Positions 61,525 through 64,000 of a stretch of 64,000 bases of DNA are shown here, piece after piece. This DNA is from Pseudomonadota bacterium (GTDB lineage Bacteria > Pseudomonadota > Alphaproteobacteria > Puniceispirillales > Puniceispirillaceae). The stretch lies in assembly GCA_027620495.1 (NCBI GenBank), contig JAQCEA010000013.1, positions 1 through 64,000 of the forward strand. The letters are read 5' to 3'. The number at the start of each line of letters is the position of its first letter. Positions within the stretch are counted from its first letter, which is position 1. The position numbers were made by a program, and so were the translations under genes. The notes under the pieces were generated by a model. That model did no database searches and was not told the DNA's origin. It saw only the letters and a list, made by a program, of their open reading frames with translations.

Positions 61525-62379
61525 ATGCTTTCAAAAGAACAGGTCGAATTTTTCAACGCTAACGGTTATTTAGTGGTCGAAGATGCGGTCACGCCCGATC
61601 AATTAGATGCTTTGCGTCAAGATTTTGCCAATTGGGTGGAAGAAAGCCGCGACCATGATGAGGCATGGGGCGAGATCATCAATGGCAAGCCCAGATTTGA
61701 TGTGGAAAAAGGGCATTCTGCTGCCACACCCGCCTTGCGCCGGGTCAATGCACCCCATGAGGTCTCAGATGCTTATTTTAATGTCATGGCGGATAGCAAG
61801 ATGACCGATATGGTCGCTGATCTAATTGGCCCTGATGTGAAATTGCATCACACAAAAATCAACTCAAAATTGCCCGGATCGGCAACAGCGGTCAAATGGC
61901 ATCAAGATTTTCCATTCACACCGCATACCAATGATGATCTGATTACGGCACTTTTAATGGTAGATGAAGTAAATACTGAAAATGGCCCCCTGGAAGTTTG
62001 GGCGGATACCCACAACGGAACCATCCACACATTATGGCATGATGGCCAGTTTACAGGTGCGGTGAGTGACGAAATTACCGAACAAGCGTTACAAAAACGT
62101 ACCATTTGCACGGGTAAGGCCGGCAGTGTTTGTTTGATGCATACGCGCCTTTTACATGGGTCTGCACCTAATCGGTCCGACGCATCACGGACACTTTTCA
62201 TCTGCGTTTATAGTGCCGCTGATGCCATGCCTATTTCACCGTCACCTGTCCCCACCACGTATCAAGGGATGATCGTTCGCGGAGAAGATAAAGGCCTTGT
62301 GCGGTCAGTGGATTTTCATATACCCATGCCAAAATTGCCAGATGGCGCCTCTTTCTTTGACCAGCAGCAAAGAGGCTGA
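61525..62379 (+). CDS. phytanoyl-CoA dioxygenase (PhyH) family protein
   Basis: EQVEFFNANGYLVVEDAVTPDQLDALR; VKWHQDFPFTPHTNDDLITALLMVDEVNTENGPLEVWADTH; LLHGSAPNRSDASRTLFICVY. Confidence 0.88.
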   Translation: MLSKEQVEFFNANGYLVVEDAVTPDQLDALRQDFANWVEESRDHDEAWGEIINGKPRFDVEKGHSAATPALRRVNAPHEVSDAYFNVMADSKMTDMVADLIGPDVKLHHTKINSKLPGSATAVKWHQDFPFTPHTNDDLITALLMVDEVNTENGPLEVWADTHNGTIHTLWHDGQFTGAVSDEITEQALQKRTICTGKAGSVCLMHTRLLHGSAPNRSDASRTLFICVYSAADAMPISPSPVPTTYQGMIVRGEDKGLVRSVDFHIPMPKLPDGASFFDQQQRG

Positions 62380-62387
62380 GAAAACAC

Positions 62388-63506
62388 ATGACATTAGACC
62401 AAGCGCAAGAAGATCTTTTTTGTGCCATTGCCAATAATGAAAATCGAACACCGCATTCTATGCCCGGTTGGTATTATTCAGATCAGCAGCTGTTTGAATT
62501 AGAAAAAACCAAGGTTTTTGCTGATGGGTGGGTTTGCGTCGGCCACCAGAGCGAAATTTCCAAAACAGGTCAATATATAACAGCCACCATTGGTGATGAG
62601 CCGATCGTCATATTGCGTGATCGACAAAAGCAAATACGCGCCTTTTCCAATATTTGCCGACATCGCGGCATGACACTTGTCGACGGCAAAGGAAAGGTTA
62701 GTCTGTTAACCTGCCCGTATCATGCTTGGAGTTACCAGCTTGATGGCCAGCTTTATAAAGCGCCATACATGGACTCGGTCGAAGGATTTGATCCCACGCT
62801 TTGCGCCCTGCCAGAATTTAAACTGGAAGAATGGTTGGGATTTATGTTTGTTAACATTAGCGGTGTGGCAGCGCCGCTGGCCCCACAATTGGCTGATCTT
62901 GAGCCATTTTTGAAAAACTATCATCCTGAAGACCGCCATAGTACGCAGACCTGGCATGAAGAATGGCAAACCAATTGGAAAGCGCTTGTCGAAAATTTTA
63001 TGGAAGGCTATCACCTCTCGGTAACCCATGCGACAACGCTTGATTACATAACGCCCACAGAATTATGCGAAAAATTAGCCTCTGGAGACGGGTTTACCGC
63101 GTATCGATCTAACTATCGTCCATCATCACCGCAACGCCTGCCATTTCCAGCTGATCTGATACCGAAAGAGCAGCGGTCTTCAGTGCTGGTGAATATTTAT
63201 CCAAATTTTGTCATTACAGTTGGGCCAAATTGCGCGGTTTTTTTGATTTTATTGCCAGTTCGCGTTGAAAGTGTGGTGATCAAAATGGGCGTGCTCGTTC
63301 AAGATGGTGCAGATGATCTGGCGGAAACCAAAGCTTATATCGATCTTGCTCACGCGTTTAATGCAGAAGATAAAGCCACGCTTGAGGCCATACAGAAAAA
63401 CGCCAAAACGAGTTTCCGCCCCATAGCGCATCTTGCACCTGAAGCGTTTGAAGGTACGATTTGGGATTTTACGCGCCAAATGGCAAAATTAATGATAAGT
63501 AATTAA
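62388..63506 (+). CDS. Rieske non-heme iron oxygenase alpha subunit (glycine betaine/choline monooxygenase-like)
   Basis: CRHRGMTLVDGKGKVSLLTCPYHAW Rieske motif; NWKALVENFMEGYHLSVTH mononuclear iron site. Confidence 0.88.
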   Translation: MTLDQAQEDLFCAIANNENRTPHSMPGWYYSDQQLFELEKTKVFADGWVCVGHQSEISKTGQYITATIGDEPIVILRDRQKQIRAFSNICRHRGMTLVDGKGKVSLLTCPYHAWSYQLDGQLYKAPYMDSVEGFDPTLCALPEFKLEEWLGFMFVNISGVAAPLAPQLADLEPFLKNYHPEDRHSTQTWHEEWQTNWKALVENFMEGYHLSVTHATTLDYITPTELCEKLASGDGFTAYRSNYRPSSPQRLPFPADLIPKEQRSSVLVNIYPNFVITVGPNCAVFLILLPVRVESVVIKMGVLVQDGADDLAETKAYIDLAHAFNAEDKATLEAIQKNAKTSFRPIAHLAPEAFEGTIWDFTRQMAKLMISN

Positions 63507-63587
63507 GCAATACAGGCATGCGCGCAAATACTGGTTTTATTTGCGCCATTTAAGCTGGCAAGCAAAATAATATGATTGTTTGACGCC

Positions 63588-64000
63588 ATGACAGATCACC
63601 CCACAACCTTGTCAATTCTGCGTGACCTCATCGGGTTTCCGACGGTCAGCCGCGACCCCAACCGGGACCTGATTGATTATTGTGCCAGCTATTTAAAATC
63701 AATCGGCGCGTCAGTTGACATCATAACAGCCGAAGCGGGGCGCAAGGCCAACCTATATGCAACGATTGGCCCCCAGGATGTGCCGGGCGTGATGCTGTCT
63801 GGCCATACAGATGTTGTGCCGGTTGATGGTCAAGCCTGGTCAAAACCACCATTTGAAGCGGTGGTCGAAGACGGGCGGGTCTATGGGCGGGGAACAGCCG
63901 ATATGAAGGGGTTCGTCGCATCGGCATTATTTTGTGCCAGCAAAGCGGCAGATCGACAGCTAACAACGCCGTTGCATCTTGCCTTGTCACATGATGAAGA
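63588..64000 (+). CDS. acetylornithine deacetylase/ArgE-like M20 peptidase, truncated by window end
   Basis: ATG at 63588: MTDHPTTLSILRDLIGFPTVSRDPNRDLIDYCASYL..VMLSGHTDVVPVDGQAWSKPPFEAVVEDGRVYGRGTADMKGFVA; open at position 64000. Confidence 0.85.
   Translation, partial: MTDHPTTLSILRDLIGFPTVSRDPNRDLIDYCASYLKSIGASVDIITAEAGRKANLYATIGPQDVPGVMLSGHTDVVPVDGQAWSKPPFEAVVEDGRVYGRGTADMKGFVASALFCASKAADRQLTTPLHLALSHDE

Noticed and set aside
61525-62379. Ectoine hydroxylase EctD
   Set aside because: PhyH family, but the iron-site region reads VKWHQDFPFTPHTNDD rather than the EctD signature FxWHSDFETWHxEDG.

Overview
The window is a catabolic and osmolyte-rich stretch of what looks like a marine alphaproteobacterium; that taxonomic guess rests on gene content and protein style only. 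From left to right it holds: a 3' relic of an allantoinase-like gene next to a complete ureDABCEFG operon; two Liv-type ABC importers linked to CoA or amide metabolism; lrp/putA; an ectoine synthase with no ectA/ectB in view; an MttB-family methyltransferase preceded by an overlapping 44-aa sORF; a peptide-type ABC transporter operon carrying a desaturase, a TIM-barrel protein and an acyl-CoA ligase; a TmpA/TmpB-like quaternary-amine phosphonate pair; a polyamine locus (aguB, acetylpolyamine deacetylase, TMADH/HADH-family flavoprotein, amidase, pot ABC, aldehyde dehydrogenase); glpD; a Fur-family regulator; and PhyH, Rieske and ArgE-like genes running off the right edge. The most unusual structure is a sharply bounded 54-bp direct repeat present four times, all in the same orientation, at 7917, 15693, 19721 and 28711. 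Its last 21 nt before the terminal T match the 3' end of initiator tRNA, and it delimits three metabolic cassettes. One copy is fused to the 3' end of a serine-recombinase remnant. A collapsed relic at 45963-46136 joins the 5' part of the enoyl-CoA hydratase gene gaplessly to the 3' end of the thiolase gene, the two genes that bracket the intact 20.1-28.2 kb module. A further thiolase-tail relic lies at 59971. Together these suggest a recombinase-associated, tRNA-3'-end-targeted system of mobile catabolic cassettes. All calls come from reading the sequence and supplied translations; no database search was run.
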